Notes: generated from the letters alone by a model not told the origin. DNA of 64,000 nt from Actinokineospora pegani (GCF_009745975.1 NZ_WHOL01000107.1:288838-352837); one strand, 5' to 3'. Counted from the stretch's first letter, positions 8,581 to 17,803 are shown. Numbers and translations: made by a program.

Positions 8581-9216
8581 GTGATCTCCCACGTCTTCCC
8601 ACCCGCGGCCCTCACCCTCCACACCCCCCGCCTCGAACTCCGCCTCCCCACCCCCGACGAACTGGCCCACCTGGCCACCACCGCCGCCCAAGGCATCCAC
8701 CACCCCGACACCACCCCCTTCAGCACCCCCTGGACCACCGGCACCCCCCAACAAGTCGCCTCCCGAGTCGTCCTCCACCACTGGCGCGCCCTCGGCAACT
8801 GGGACCCCCACCACTGGGCCCTCCCCCTAGCCGCCTTCCACCACGGCCACCCCATCGGCATCCAAGAACTCAAAGCCCGCCACCTCGCCACCACCCACAC
8901 CGTCTCCACCGGAAGCTGGCTCGGCCAACCCCACCACGGCAACGGCTACGGCAAAGAAATGCGCAACGCCGTGCTCCACCTCGCCTTCACCACCCTCGGA
9001 GCCCACCGCGCCCGCTCCGCCGCCTTCGACACCAACCCCGCCTCACTCGCCGTCAGCCACGCCCTCGGCTACACCCACGACGGCACCGAGGAACTCGTCG
9101 TCCTCGACAAACCCGTCCGCCAACACCGCCTCCTGCTCACCCGCGACACCTGGACCAACCCCACCCCCACCACGACCACCGGGGCCACCGCCTGCCTGCC
9201 CTGGTTCGGCCTCTGA
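8581..9216 (+). CDS. GNAT family N-acetyltransferase (RimJ/RimL-like)
   Basis: A 211-residue protein with the layout of ribosomal-protein-type GNAT enzymes. The N-terminus reads LTLHTPRLELRLPTPDE; the acetyl-CoA loop region WLGQPHHGNGYGKEMRNAVLHLAF replaces the usual Q/R-x-x-G-x-G/A; and FDTNPASLAVSHALGYTHDG is the typical end of the fold. The start is a GTG at 8581. It lies 245 bases after the HExxH gene on the same strand and may or may not belong to that operon. The substrate is unknown; acetylation of the RiPP product is only a possibility. Confidence 0.8.
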   Translation: MISHVFPPAALTLHTPRLELRLPTPDELAHLATTAAQGIHHPDTTPFSTPWTTGTPQQVASRVVLHHWRALGNWDPHHWALPLAAFHHGHPIGIQELKARHLATTHTVSTGSWLGQPHHGNGYGKEMRNAVLHLAFTTLGAHRARSAAFDTNPASLAVSHALGYTHDGTEELVVLDKPVRQHRLLLTRDTWTNPTPTTTTGATACLPWFGL

Positions 9217-9220
9217 CCAG

Positions 9221-9949
9221 CTAACACACCCCCCGCCGCACGAACTCCCACGCCCGCTCCGCGTCCAACAACGGCGGCGCGGCCCGATAAGGACTCTCCA
9301 CGGCCCCCACCACCACACCCGACCGCACCAACCCACCCGGCGCCCCAGGCTCCAACGTCCGCAACAACGCCACCGCCCCCGCCACCACCGCCGCGGCCAC
9401 ACCGTTGCCCGACGCCGCCCCCAACGGCCCCGGCACCTCCTCCCCCGGCGCCAACACCCCCCGCGGCACCTCGTCCTCGTCCTCCCACTCCGCGAACCAA
9501 CTCGGCCGCCCCACCACCGAGCACGAGAACACCGGCACCACCCACGGGTGCTCCGTCACCTCGCACAACGACACCCCCGCGGCCGCCACCACCGGCACCC
9601 CCGCCGCGGCGGCCTCGTCCAACGCCGCCCCCACCGCCACCCGATGCGACCGGGGAGCCGACCGCGCCACCGCGCTCACCAACACCACACCGACCTCCGC
9701 GGCCACCATCGACCGCACCGCCGACGCCACATCACCCACCCCGCGCCCCACACCCCACACCCGCACCGGGGACTCCGGGACGATCCCCAACCCCGCCGAC
9801 CCCGACACCCCCGCCAACACCGGGGCGTCCGCGAACGACGCGGCCAACCCCACCGACACCGGCTGCGACCCACCACACCGCCGGATCAACCGCGTCAACC
9901 GAACGAGATCCACCCACGGCGACCTGCTCACCCGCTGAGCGACGACCAT
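9221..9949 (-). CDS. Subtilisin-fold (S8-like) protein without a catalytic serine
   Basis: A 242-residue protein that keeps subtilase landmarks: ALDEAAAAGVPVVAAAGV matches the strand before the oxyanion region, GPLGAASGNGVAAAVVAGAVALLR matches the serine helix, and PPLLDAERAW matches the family end. The active-site G-T-S is replaced by G-N-G, so the nucleophile is absent, and I see no clear Asp or His motif at the N-terminus. It is probably a binding or scaffold protein rather than a protease. The start is the ATG at 9949 with GAGGAG upstream; the longer frame to 10003 is less likely. The stop is five bases from the GNAT stop, on the opposite strand. Confidence 0.65.
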   Translation of the reverse strand: MVVAQRVSRSPWVDLVRLTRLIRRCGGSQPVSVGLAASFADAPVLAGVSGSAGLGIVPESPVRVWGVGRGVGDVASAVRSMVAAEVGVVLVSAVARSAPRSHRVAVGAALDEAAAAGVPVVAAAGVSLCEVTEHPWVVPVFSCSVVGRPSWFAEWEDEDEVPRGVLAPGEEVPGPLGAASGNGVAAAVVAGAVALLRTLEPGAPGGLVRSGVVVGAVESPYRAAPPLLDAERAWEFVRRGVC

Positions 9950-10079
9950 GGACCACCACACTCCTCGGACGCAGCGAACGGGGCACACAACCCCACCGGA
10001 CATCGCAGAGTGTAATGATCATTGGGCGCTCAGTAACCACCCCCAACCGAGTGACACCCACCGCCCCACCGAGTGAAAC

Positions 10080-10619
10080 TCACCGCTCCTCAATACGCAC
10101 CGAGTCACCAGAGAACAACCGAACAGCCGCCACGATCTCCGCCAACTCCTTCCGGAACAACCGCGTGTCCACCGGCAACCCCGGCCCCGACGCCACCGGC
10201 CACGCATCCCGCCGATGCAACCCCACCACCCCAGGCGACCCCGGCGTGATACTCGGCCGCACCCGAAAATGCAACGTCGGCCCCTGCACCACCACCGCCC
10301 GCAACGTCTCCCACGGCAAAAACGCAGGCCCCTGCCCCGTCGGCACCCGCACCCCCGCCCGATCCACCGTCAACGACGTCGACCGCCGCTTCCGCCGAGC
10401 GAAATACGCCGCCAACTTCAACACCACCGCCACCACCGACCCCACCAACACAACCAACCCCACCAACGGCACCGGCCACCCCACCACCAGCAAAACCACA
10501 CCCACCACCACACCAACCCCACCACCGACCAACCACGGCCGCAACGGCCTCCGCCACGCCGCCTCGTCAACCTCAGCCTCGAACAGCTCGCCAACACCAG
10601 GAACCAACGAACTCGACAT
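10080..10619 (-). CDS. Membrane protein with two transmembrane segments, PH-like C-terminus
   Basis: A 179-residue protein. After a ~30-residue soluble N-terminus come two adjacent hydrophobic segments (GVGVVVGVVLLVVGW and VGLVVLVGSVVAVVLKLAAYF), then a basic RRKRR stretch and a beta-rich soluble domain (LTVDRAGVRVPTG, FLPWETLRAVVVQ). The last part looks like the PH/YdbT-type domain of small actinobacterial membrane proteins. The basic residues after the second segment put the soluble part in the cytoplasm. Function unknown. Confidence 0.75.
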   Translation of the reverse strand: MSSSLVPGVGELFEAEVDEAAWRRPLRPWLVGGGVGVVVGVVLLVVGWPVPLVGLVVLVGSVVAVVLKLAAYFARRKRRSTSLTVDRAGVRVPTGQGPAFLPWETLRAVVVQGPTLHFRVRPSITPGSPGVVGLHRRDAWPVASGPGLPVDTRLFRKELAEIVAAVRLFSGDSVRIEER

Positions 10620-10797
10620 GCACCGAGCCTATTGCAGACGCGAACCCCCACAAACGAGAGGTTGCCGACCACCACACAACCCAGACCACCCCAAAACCCA
10701 CAAACACACCCACGTCGCGAACCCGCCAACCCGCGTACCCACAGCCCGAACAGGGTAAATCACCAAACACCACACCCCAACACCACAAGGAGCACCC

Positions 10798-10959
10798 ATG
10801 CCCCGCGTCCACCAACACCGCCGCCGACTCCCCGGCAGCTGGTTCCGCACCACCACCGTCCAGAGCCACTACCGCCGCTCGCCCACCCTCATCCCCACCA
10901 CCATCGCCATCATCGCCGCAGCCACCGCCCTCATCCTCCTCCTGATCATCCTCCTCTGA
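10798..10959 (+). CDS. Small single-span membrane protein (53 aa)
   Basis: ATG at 10798 is preceded by AAGGAG at ideal spacing. The 53-residue product has an Arg/His-rich N-terminal half (MPRVHQHRRRLPGSWFRTTT) and ends in one continuous hydrophobic helix (AIIAAATALILLLIILL) right at the stop. This is a tail-anchored layout with the basic part in the cytoplasm. It is divergent from the membrane protein gene at 10080-10619. Function unknown; the ribosome binding site and the helix make it more convincing than its size suggests. Confidence 0.6.
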   Translation: MPRVHQHRRRLPGSWFRTTTVQSHYRRSPTLIPTTIAIIAAATALILLLIILL

Positions 10960-10968
10960 CCAACCCCC

Positions 10969-11664
10969 TCACCGCCCCGTCGCACCACCCACCACAGCAT
11001 CCCCAGCAGGCGCATCCCCCGAACCCGGCTCCGGCGGCACCACCCCCGCCAACCCCCCACCCGAGTCATTCACCCGCAACACGAACGGCCGCGTGTCCGT
11101 ATACCGCACCACCGACACCGACGCCGGATCCACCACGATCCGCTGAAACGAATCCAAGTGCTGCCCCAACGCGTCCGCCAACAACGACTTGATCACATCA
11201 CCGTGCGAGCACAACAACCACACCGCCCGATCACCGAACTCAGCCGACACCCGCGCGTCATGCGCCCGCACCGCCGCCACCGCACGCGCCTGCACCGCCG
11301 CCAACCCCTCACCCCCCGGGAACACCGCCGCCGAAGGGTGCTGCTGCACCACCTTCCACAACGGCTCCTGCAACAACTCCTTGATCGCCTTACCCGTCCA
11401 CGACCCGTACTCCACCTCAGCCAGGTCGTCCTCCACCACCGGCGACAACCCCCGAGCCGCCACCAACGGCGCCACAGTCTCAGCACACCGCGTCATCGGC
11501 GACACCACCACCGACCGCAACGGCACCTCGACCAACCGCTCCACCAACCCCTCCGCCTGACGCCGCCCAGACTCATCCAGGTGCACACCAGGGGAACGAC
11601 CGGCGAGCACACCGGAGTTGTTCGCCGTCGACCGGGCATGGCGGAGGAACACGACAGTAGCCAC
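10969..11664 (-). CDS. Histidine phosphatase superfamily protein (MSMEG_4193-like phosphomutase)
   Basis: A 231-residue branch-1 histidine phosphatase. The phospho-acceptor motif is FLRHARST near residue 9 (R-H-A instead of the common R-H-G). Supporting residues are SPMTRCAET, EVEYGSWTG and the second histidine in LLCSHGDVIKSLL. The last 25 residues are a low-complexity Gly/Pro/Ala tail. In mycobacteria and relatives this gene sits next to uppP and an F420-type LLM oxidoreductase, the arrangement seen here. The physiological substrate is not known. Confidence 0.85.
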   Translation of the reverse strand: MATVVFLRHARSTANNSGVLAGRSPGVHLDESGRRQAEGLVERLVEVPLRSVVVSPMTRCAETVAPLVAARGLSPVVEDDLAEVEYGSWTGKAIKELLQEPLWKVVQQHPSAAVFPGGEGLAAVQARAVAAVRAHDARVSAEFGDRAVWLLCSHGDVIKSLLADALGQHLDSFQRIVVDPASVSVVRYTDTRPFVLRVNDSGGGLAGVVPPEPGSGDAPAGDAVVGGATGR

Positions 11665-11688
11665 ACCCCGAGCCTATTCGGCCGACGA

Positions 11689-12519
11689 TCAGGTCGGGCT
11701 CACCACCCCCGTCGCCAACAACCCGCACAACACCGCCCCCACCACGATCCGATACCAGACGAACACCATGAAGCTGTGGTTCGACACGTACCGCAGCAAC
11801 CACGCCACACACGCGTACCCCACACCGAAAGCCACCACCGTGGCCACCACCGTCTGCGGCACCGACGCCTCGAACGGCGCTGACGGGTCCACGTTCACGA
11901 TGTCCGGGATCGAGAAGATCCCCGCCCCCATCACCGACGGGATCGCCAGCAGGAACGAGTACCGCGTCGCCGCCCCCCGGTCCAACCCCATCACCAACCC
12001 CGCCGTCAACGTCCCACCCGACCGAGACACCCCCGGGATCAACGCCAACGACTGCGCGAACCCCATCGCCAACGTGTCCTTCAACGTCAGCTTGTCCCGA
12101 GCCAGCTTCGCCGTCTCATCCGCCACCGCCAAGAACACCGCGAACACCATCAACACGATCGCCGTGACCCACAGGTTGCGCAGCGTCGACCGGATCTCGT
12201 CCTTGAACAACACCCCCAACACCGCGATCGGCAACGACCCGATGATCACGTACCAGGCCAACTTGTAGTCCGGACTCGACCGCGCCGCCGAGTTGAACAA
12301 CCCCCGGAACCACGCCGCGACCAACCGGCCGATGTCCTTGGCGAAGTAGATGACCACCGCCAACTCGGTGCCCAACTGGATCACCGCGGTGAACGACGCA
12401 CCCGCATCGGCCCCGAACCACAGCTCGGAGACGATGCGGATGTGCGCCGAAGAAGAGACCGGCAGGAACTCGGTCAAACCCTGGACGATGCCAAGGACGA
12501 TTGCTTGAAACCAGGTCAA
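11689..12519 (-). CDS. uppP: Undecaprenyl-diphosphate phosphatase UppP (BacA)
   Basis: An integral membrane enzyme that removes a phosphate from undecaprenyl diphosphate, recycling the lipid carrier for peptidoglycan. The two family signatures are intact: [15 protein letters not shown] near the N-terminus (catalytic glutamate) and [12 protein letters not shown] in the middle (catalytic arginine). At 276 residues with about eight hydrophobic helices it is full length. Its start overlaps the stop of the upstream oxidoreductase gene by four bases (ATGA), so the two are co-translated; the phosphatase gene follows 24 bases downstream. Confidence 0.96.
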   Translation of the reverse strand: MTWFQAIVLGIVQGLTEFLPVSSSAHIRIVSELWFGADAGASFTAVIQLGTELAVVIYFAKDIGRLVAAWFRGLFNSAARSSPDYKLAWYVIIGSLPIAVLGVLFKDEIRSTLRNLWVTAIVLMVFAVFLAVADETAKLARDKLTLKDTLAMGFAQSLALIPGVSRSGGTLTAGLVMGLDRGAATRYSFLLAIPSVMGAGIFSIPDIVNVDPSAPFEASVPQTVVATVVAFGVGYACVAWLLRYVSNHSFMVFVWYRIVVGAVLCGLLATGVVSPT

Positions 12520-13565
12520 CTACCGACTCCCGCGAGATCCAGAGCTTCCGCGGCGACCCGCAGGGCCGCCTTGCTGCGCTCAAGATCTTGCAGGATCGGT
12601 GAAACGGTCAACGTGGTGACCCCCGATTGCGCCAGGGCCTGCATCTTCTCCGCGATCCGCTCCTTGGGCCCGAGCAGCGCGGTCTGGTCGACGAACCCGA
12701 GCGGCACCTTCGCCGCCGCCCCCTGGTAGTCCCTCGCCAAGTACAGGTCCTGCACCTCGGCCGCCTCGGCCTCGAAGCCCATTCGGCACGCCAGGTTGTT
12801 GTAGAAGTTCTGCTCCCGGCTCCCCATCCCGCCCACGTAGAGCGCCGCGTACGGGCGCACCAGGTCAGCGGCCGCCTCCCAGTCGTCCTGCACCACCAAC
12901 GGCGTCGTCGGCACCACGTCGAACCCCTCGAGCGTCTTGCCCGCCTTCGCCCGCCCCCGGGCGATCAGCTCCAACGACTCCTTGCCGTGCTCGGGCGAGT
13001 AGAAGATCGCCAGCCACCCGTCGGCGATCTCACCGGTCAGCTCGAGGTTCTTCGGCCCGATCGAGGCCAGGTAGATCGGGATCTGCTCGCGCACCGGGTG
13101 CACGGTCAGCTTCAGCGGCTTGCCGGGCCCGTCCGGGATCGGCTGCACGAAGTGCTTGCCCTGGTAGTCCACCCGCTCCCGGCGCAGCGCCGAGCGCACG
13201 ATGTCCACGTACTCGCGGGTCCGACCCAGCGGCTTGTCGAACTTGACCCCGTACCAGCCCTCCGACACCTGCGGCCCGGAGACGCCCAGGCCCAGCCGGA
13301 ACCGCCCGCCCGACAGCGTGTCCAGCGTCGCCGCCGTCATCGCCGCCATCGTCGGCCGCCGAGCCGGGATCTGCAGGATCGCCGACCCCACGTCGATCCG
13401 CGAGGTCTGCGCCGCCACCCACGCCAGCACGGTCGGCGCGTCGGAGCCGTAGGCCTCCGCCACCCACGCCACCGAGTAGCCCAGTCGATCGGCTTCCTTC
13501 GCCAGCTCGAGGTTCGCCGCGTCGTTCCCGGCACCCCAGTAACCCATGTTCAGTCCAAGTCGCAC
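12516..13565 (-). CDS. LLM class F420-dependent oxidoreductase
   Basis: A 349-residue TIM-barrel oxidoreductase of the luciferase-like monooxygenase group. The opening [16 protein letters not shown], the segment [35 protein letters not shown] and [21 protein letters not shown] are typical of F420-binding members (methylene-tetrahydromethanopterin-reductase type) in actinomycetes. It is the first gene of the unit with uppP and the phosphatase. Cofactor F420 is inferred from the subfamily; the substrate is unknown. Confidence 0.88.
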   Translation of the reverse strand: MRLGLNMGYWGAGNDAANLELAKEADRLGYSVAWVAEAYGSDAPTVLAWVAAQTSRIDVGSAILQIPARRPTMAAMTAATLDTLSGGRFRLGLGVSGPQVSEGWYGVKFDKPLGRTREYVDIVRSALRRERVDYQGKHFVQPIPDGPGKPLKLTVHPVREQIPIYLASIGPKNLELTGEIADGWLAIFYSPEHGKESLELIARGRAKAGKTLEGFDVVPTTPLVVQDDWEAAADLVRPYAALYVGGMGSREQNFYNNLACRMGFEAEAAEVQDLYLARDYQGAAAKVPLGFVDQTALLGPKERIAEKMQALAQSGVTTLTVSPILQDLERSKAALRVAAEALDLAGVGS

Positions 13566-14044
13566 GCCGCGACCGTACCCGCCGGTAGCACTCCCCGACC
13601 AGCACAGACACCCCTCCTCTTCCTGGCGTACTGAATCTGGGTCTTCGTGTGCAGGTCACCGCGTCCAATCTTGGCTAAGAGTTTATTATCTTGATAGTGA
13701 ATAGCTGATACATAATCTCAAGCCCTGAGAGCACCGCGCCGACCAGTCGAGCCGGAACCACAGCCCGCGGGATCACAACCGCGTGCGAACAGCCGCCGAC
13801 GCTTCCCGTCTGCGATGAACCCCCATCGAGCCACTCCCCCTCGCTTGTCATGAGCGCTTCCCGAGCCCCCTCCCCTCATTCAGCTGTGTTTGTGGTTGAG
13901 TTACGCGCGTGCATTTATCTGTTCATCTAGATAGTGAATAATCGATAGTTAGTTCGATGGAGATAACCCTGGTGGGGAAGAGTGAACGCGGATCGCCCCA
14001 TCGCCCAGTGGCGCGCGGCCGCCGTCCCTTTAGGCTTCTGGTTC
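13566..14044. promoter_or_regulatory. Long intergenic region with a duplicated AT-rich motif
   Basis: Upstream regions of two divergent genes (LLM oxidoreductase and aldo/keto reductase). Against a GC-rich background two AT-rich islands stand out that share ATCT-T/A-GATAGTGAATA: 13688-13703 and 13925-13940. The second is followed by ATCGATAG, the first by GCTGATA. The pair looks like two binding sites of one regulator, the second close to the aldo/keto reductase start. No other gene is seen in the stretch. Confidence 0.4.
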
Positions 14045-15019
14045 GTGGAGCAACGACACCTCGGGCGTAGCGGCCTCCGGGTCTCCCGGATGGGCCTGGG
14101 CACGATGACCTGGGGCGGGGACACCGACGCGGAGACCGCCGCCGCCCAGCTCGCCGCGTTCACCGAGGCCGGCGGCACGCTGGTCGACACGGCGGACGTC
14201 TACGCCTGCGGGGAGAGCGAACAGGTCCTCGGCGAACTGCTCGACGACCTGGTGCCGCGCGACGAGGTCGTCCTCGCCACCAAGGCCGTCGCCCGCCGCC
14301 ACGACGGGCCGTTCGGCGGCGGCGCGTCCCGGGGGGCGCTGCTGCGCGCCCTGGAGGGCTCCCTCACCCGGCTCGACACCGACCACGTCGACCTCTGGCA
14401 ACTGCACGCCTGGGACGACCAGGTCCCGCTGGAGGAGACCCTGTCCGCGGTCGACGCGGCCGTGCGCAGCGGCAAGGTCCGCTACGCCGGGATCTCCAAC
14501 TACTGCGGCTGGCAGACCGCCACCGCCGCCACCAGGCAGGCCACCGTCCCCGGCGCCGCCCCGCTGGTCAGCACGCAGGTCGAGTACTCGCTGCTGGAGC
14601 GGTCGGTCGAGCGCGAGGTGGTCCCGGCCGCCGAGCACCACGGCATCGGCCTGCTCCCCTGGGCCCCGCTCGGCCGCGGCGTGCTGACCGGCAAGTACCG
14701 CACGAGCACCCCACCGGACTCCCGCGGCGCCTCCGCGCAGTACGCCCCGTACGTCGACCAGCACCGCACCGATCGCGCCGCCCGGATCGTCCAAGCGGTG
14801 GCCACGGCAGCCGAGGGCCTGGGCACCTCGCCGCTGGTGGTGGCCCTGGCCTGGGTGCGCGACCGCCCCGGGGTCGTCGCCCCGATCGTCGGCGCCCGCG
14901 ACGTCGCCCAGCTCAAGGGGTCGCTGGCGGCGGAGGAGATCGTGCTCCCGCCCGCGATCCGCGCCGCCCTCGACGACGTCAGCGGATTGGAGTTCGGCTA
15001 CCCCGAGGCGAGCCGCTAG
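14045..15019 (+). CDS. Aldo/keto reductase
   Basis: A ~324-residue NADPH-dependent aldo/keto reductase. It begins VEQRHLGRSGLRVSRMGLGTMTWG. The catalytic Asp and Tyr lie in LVDTADVYACGESEQVLG, the Lys in VLATKAVARRHDG and the His in VDLWQLHAWDD; the cofactor-binding end reads ALAWVRDRPGVVAPIVGARDVAQLKGSL. The GTG at 14045 matches the family start; a longer frame from 13982 would add 21 atypical residues. The 3' end overlaps the convergent gene at 14979. Confidence 0.88.
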   Translation: MEQRHLGRSGLRVSRMGLGTMTWGGDTDAETAAAQLAAFTEAGGTLVDTADVYACGESEQVLGELLDDLVPRDEVVLATKAVARRHDGPFGGGASRGALLRALEGSLTRLDTDHVDLWQLHAWDDQVPLEETLSAVDAAVRSGKVRYAGISNYCGWQTATAATRQATVPGAAPLVSTQVEYSLLERSVEREVVPAAEHHGIGLLPWAPLGRGVLTGKYRTSTPPDSRGASAQYAPYVDQHRTDRAARIVQAVATAAEGLGTSPLVVALAWVRDRPGVVAPIVGARDVAQLKGSLAAEEIVLPPAIRAALDDVSGLEFGYPEASR

Positions 15020-15425
15020 GCCGTGTTCCAGGCTCGTGGGTCTCGAAGTGCGCGCGCACCTCGGTGCGGAACATCAACCGCCCGGCGCAGACCAGGGCGA
15101 GCAGGACCAGCAGCACGACGGCCAGGCCGGTGGCGCCGGTGCACAGGGTCGCGCCGGGCAGGGCGTTGACGATGCCGGTGGCCAGGCCCGCGGGGCGGGC
15201 CCAGGACCTGCCCGCGCGGGTGCTGAGGGCGAACCAGATCGCCAGGCCGAGCGGGATGAGGAAGGCCGAGAGGTCGTGGTCGGCGGTGGCCCCGTAGAAG
15301 GCGAGCTGGGCCGCGCTCCCGACGGTCGCCAGCAGGAGCAGGGAGCAGGACGCGCGAGCGGCCGCGGGTGGGACCTCGGGGTTGGGGTTGCCGAGGATCG
15401 GCACGTTCGCCGGATCGATCGCCAT
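14979..15425 (-). CDS. Membrane protein with four predicted helices
   Basis: A 148-residue protein with about four hydrophobic helices (CSLLLLATVGSAAQLAFYG, AFLIPLGLAIWFALS, PAGLATGIVNALPGA, GLAVVLLVLLALVCAG) and a short basic C-terminal tail. The ATG at 15425 has GGGAGG just upstream. Its 3' end overlaps the aldo/keto reductase gene by 41 bases on the other strand. The same phase remains open far upstream, but those residues read as a shadow of the lipoprotein gene. Function unknown. Confidence 0.65.
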   Translation of the reverse strand: MAIDPANVPILGNPNPEVPPAAARASCSLLLLATVGSAAQLAFYGATADHDLSAFLIPLGLAIWFALSTRAGRSWARPAGLATGIVNALPGATLCTGATGLAVVLLVLLALVCAGRLMFRTEVRAHFETHEPGTRPSGSPRGSRTPIR

Positions 15426-15611
15426 GACGCCTCCCGCGCTGGATGCCCGGTCATTCGGTGCGCAACACGACCGTGTTACGAGACCGCCTCGCTTTCGCTC
15501 GATCGGGTTAACGCGCTCACTGTGCGGGACGTGACGGTGGGGCATCGTGGCCGTGCGTGTCGGTGTGCGGGATGCTGGGGGAGCCCATCCCCCGCCCTGG
15601 AGGTCCGAGAG

Positions 15612-16628
15612 TTGCGCTCGCTGGTCGCTGCCGCCCTGGTCGTCTGCACAGGGTCCGCCCTCGTCGCGGGGTGTTCGTCGGACACCGGACCGACCGATGA
15701 GCTCATGGTCTCGTCGAACCCGGTCGCCGCGACGGCCGCCCGCTCCCCCGAGCAGACGGCGACGCCGCCTGGGACGGTGCTGCCGCTGGACGCGCCGGTC
15801 ACAGCGGCCGCCGTCGACGCGGGCAGCCGCACGCTGGCCCTCGCGGTCGCCACTCCCCCGTCGATCCGGCTCCTCGACCTCGACCAACCCGACGCCGAAC
15901 CGCGCACCGTGCCGCTCGACGGCCCGGCCTCCGCGCTGTCGGTCGCCGACGGCGGCACGCTCATCGCCTCGCTGGGCGAGCGCGGCAGCGTCGTGCGCGT
16001 CGACCTGGCCTCGGCGCGGGCCACCCCCTCCCCCGTCGACGGCGCACCGGTCGACTCGGCCGGGTTCGGCGCCGACACCCTCGTCGCGGTCCGCGACCAG
16101 AGGGGCGTGGCGGTCCTGGGCGGTGACAACACGGTCCGCAAGGTGATCACCGGCGGCCTGCTCAGCGCCGACCAGGTCTACGGCGCGGGCGAGCGCGCCA
16201 TCGTGCTGGACCGCCTCCGCAACGCCGTGTTCCAACTCGACGTCGACGGCGGCACCATCGGCGAGGGCCTGCGCGCGGGCCAGGGCTCCACCAACGGTGT
16301 GGTCGACCGCTACGACCGAGTCCTGGTCACCGACACCCGCGGCGGCGCCCTGCTGGCCTTCTCCGCCGACCCCCTGCTGATGCGGCAGCGCTTCCCGGTC
16401 CCCGGCGCCCCGTACGGGATCGCCTACGACCCCCAGCGCGACCTCGCCTGGATCACCCTCACCGAGCGCAACGAGGTCGTCGCCTTCGCCGTCGCGGGCG
16501 GGGAACCCGTCGAGCGCCACCGCTTCCCCACCGTCACCCAGCCCGACCACATCGCCGTCGACCCGACCACCGGCCGGGTCGTCGTCGCCTCCGCCACCGG
16601 AGCCGGAGTGCAGGTGATCACCCCATGA
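15612..16628 (+). CDS. Secreted lipoprotein with YncE/NHL-like beta-propeller
   Basis: A 338-residue lipoprotein. The signal peptide LRSLVAAALVVCTGSALVAGC ends in a lipobox (L-V-A-G-C), so the cysteine near residue 20 is probably lipidated at the outer face of the membrane. The remainder is a repeated beta-sheet pattern of surface-type propellers (for example VPGAPYGIAYDPQRDLAWIT and FPTVTQPDHIAVDPTTGRV). The TTG start at 15612 is preceded by GGAGG at good spacing. It overlaps the next gene by ATGA. The ligand is unknown. Confidence 0.82.
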   Translation: MRSLVAAALVVCTGSALVAGCSSDTGPTDELMVSSNPVAATAARSPEQTATPPGTVLPLDAPVTAAAVDAGSRTLALAVATPPSIRLLDLDQPDAEPRTVPLDGPASALSVADGGTLIASLGERGSVVRVDLASARATPSPVDGAPVDSAGFGADTLVAVRDQRGVAVLGGDNTVRKVITGGLLSADQVYGAGERAIVLDRLRNAVFQLDVDGGTIGEGLRAGQGSTNGVVDRYDRVLVTDTRGGALLAFSADPLLMRQRFPVPGAPYGIAYDPQRDLAWITLTERNEVVAFAVAGGEPVERHRFPTVTQPDHIAVDPTTGRVVVASATGAGVQVITP

Positions 16629-16822
16629 CCGACGACGAGTGGGAGTACCTCCCCCTCCGCCTCCCCCCTGGCGTCTCCCGCCTGACCGCCACCACCCAGC
16701 TCTCGATCCAAGCGGAGTTCGGCGGCTGGGAGCTGTCCAACGTCCGCCTCTACAGCGACGGGACGCGCAAGGTCCTGCTGCGCCGCAAGAGGCGCAAGGT
16801 GGCCCTGCCGGTCATCACCTAG
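16625..16822 (+). CDS. DUF5703 family small protein
   Basis: A 65-residue protein: MTDDEWEYLPLRLPPGVSR, then AEFGGWELSNVRLYSDGTRKVLLRRK. This W-E-Y ... G-W-E-L ... R-L-Y ... R-R-K pattern is that of the actinobacterial DUF5703 family. It overlaps the lipoprotein stop by four bases (co-translation). The C-terminus is strongly basic. Function unknown. Confidence 0.8.
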   Translation: MTDDEWEYLPLRLPPGVSRLTATTQLSIQAEFGGWELSNVRLYSDGTRKVLLRRKRRKVALPVIT

Positions 16823-17187
16823 GCCACGACGCCGGCGTGCGCGGCGATGACGCGCCAGGCGGTCCCGTCGTGCGTCCAGGTGCGCGTGTAGCGGACCCGG
16901 GCAGTGAACGGCTGGTCGCCGGTGGTGGCTTCCAGGCTGCCGAGGAACCAGGTGACCCCGGTGGCGCCGCTGACGTGGACCCGCAGGTCTTCTTCCTCGA
17001 GTCGGGTGAGCTTCTGCTGCCCGCTGTTGTGCGCGTCCAGGTCGTCCTGCTTGGTCAGGACGCCGCCGTCGGGGCCGGTGAACAGCATGGCGTCGTCGAT
17101 GAGCTCGTCGAGGACGGCGGTGTCGGAGCCGAGCTGCGCGGCCTGGAGGCGGCGCTCGGCGGCGCGGAGGGTCTCTGCGGTGGTCAC
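16819..17187 (-). CDS. NTF2-like (SnoaL/DUF4440) protein
   Basis: A 122-residue cone-shaped NTF2-fold protein. The N-terminal helix RAAERRLQAAQLGSDTAVLDELI leads into LIDDAMLFTGPDGGVLTKQDDLDAH, and the end YTRTWTHDGTAWRVIAAHAG is the standard DUF4440 finish. Members bind small ligands or act as minor enzymes; the substrate is unknown. Its stop overlaps the stop of the convergent DUF5703 gene by four bases. Confidence 0.85.
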   Translation of the reverse strand: MTTAETLRAAERRLQAAQLGSDTAVLDELIDDAMLFTGPDGGVLTKQDDLDAHNSGQQKLTRLEEEDLRVHVSGATGVTWFLGSLEATTGDQPFTARVRYTRTWTHDGTAWRVIAAHAGVVA

Positions 17188-17250
17188 GATTCCACTATGG
17201 CCCGCAGACCGGAGGGTCGGAGGGGAATCAGCCGTGGGCGATATCCACCC

Positions 17251-17736
17251 TCACCTGACGGGCTGCTCGGCGACCCCGTCCCACACCGCGCGGCTGCCCG
17301 CGTCGCCGACCCGGTAGACCTGCACCCCCGCCGCCCCGCCCGCGATGACGCTGAGCACGGCGAAGACGACCAGCACCGGCTTGGCCCAGGACTTCGGCCG
17401 CTCGGTCCGGACGCCCGCCTGGTGCGCGATCATCAGGACGAGCACCGCGAGGAACAGCGGCACCACGAAGAAGATCAACTGCTTGCCCAACGCCTCGTGC
17501 GCCTGGATCAGCTCGTTCTCCGGCAGCCGCTCCTGCAGGGCGAACCCGCTGACCGAGGCCACCGGCGTCAGCAGCATGGCGACCCCGGCGAAACCGACCA
17601 CCAGCCACCCGTACCGCCTGCGCGCCGCGGGCCACACCGCGATCACGACGGCGCCCAGCGCGGCCAGCGGGATCAGCACCACGACCGCGTGCACCACCAG
17701 CGCGTGGACCGGCAGACCGTCGACGAACTCGAACAT
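17251..17736 (-). CDS. DUF2231 membrane protein
   Basis: A 161-residue, four-helix membrane protein starting MFEFVDGLPVHALVVHAVVVLIPLAALGAVV, where the G-L-P-V-H-x-L-V-V-H motif is the DUF2231 signature. The ATG at 17736 has GGAGGTG six bases upstream, which decides against the longer frame to 17766. Helices: two in the first 65 residues and two after residue 90. Function unknown; relatives often occur with electron-transfer genes, but nothing here supports that. Confidence 0.85.
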   Translation of the reverse strand: MFEFVDGLPVHALVVHAVVVLIPLAALGAVVIAVWPAARRRYGWLVVGFAGVAMLLTPVASVSGFALQERLPENELIQAHEALGKQLIFFVVPLFLAVLVLMIAHQAGVRTERPKSWAKPVLVVFAVLSVIAGGAAGVQVYRVGDAGSRAVWDGVAEQPVR

Positions 17737-17803
17737 CGGGCACCTCCAGGTGGAACGGACCATCACCCCCGGTTACGCCTCCCGGCGGCAGATGGTTCAG
17801 GTT

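Noticed and set aside
10014..10023. Palindrome AATGATCATT
   Set aside because: Only ten bases, single copy, between the S8-like gene start and the end of the next gene; too weak to call an operator.
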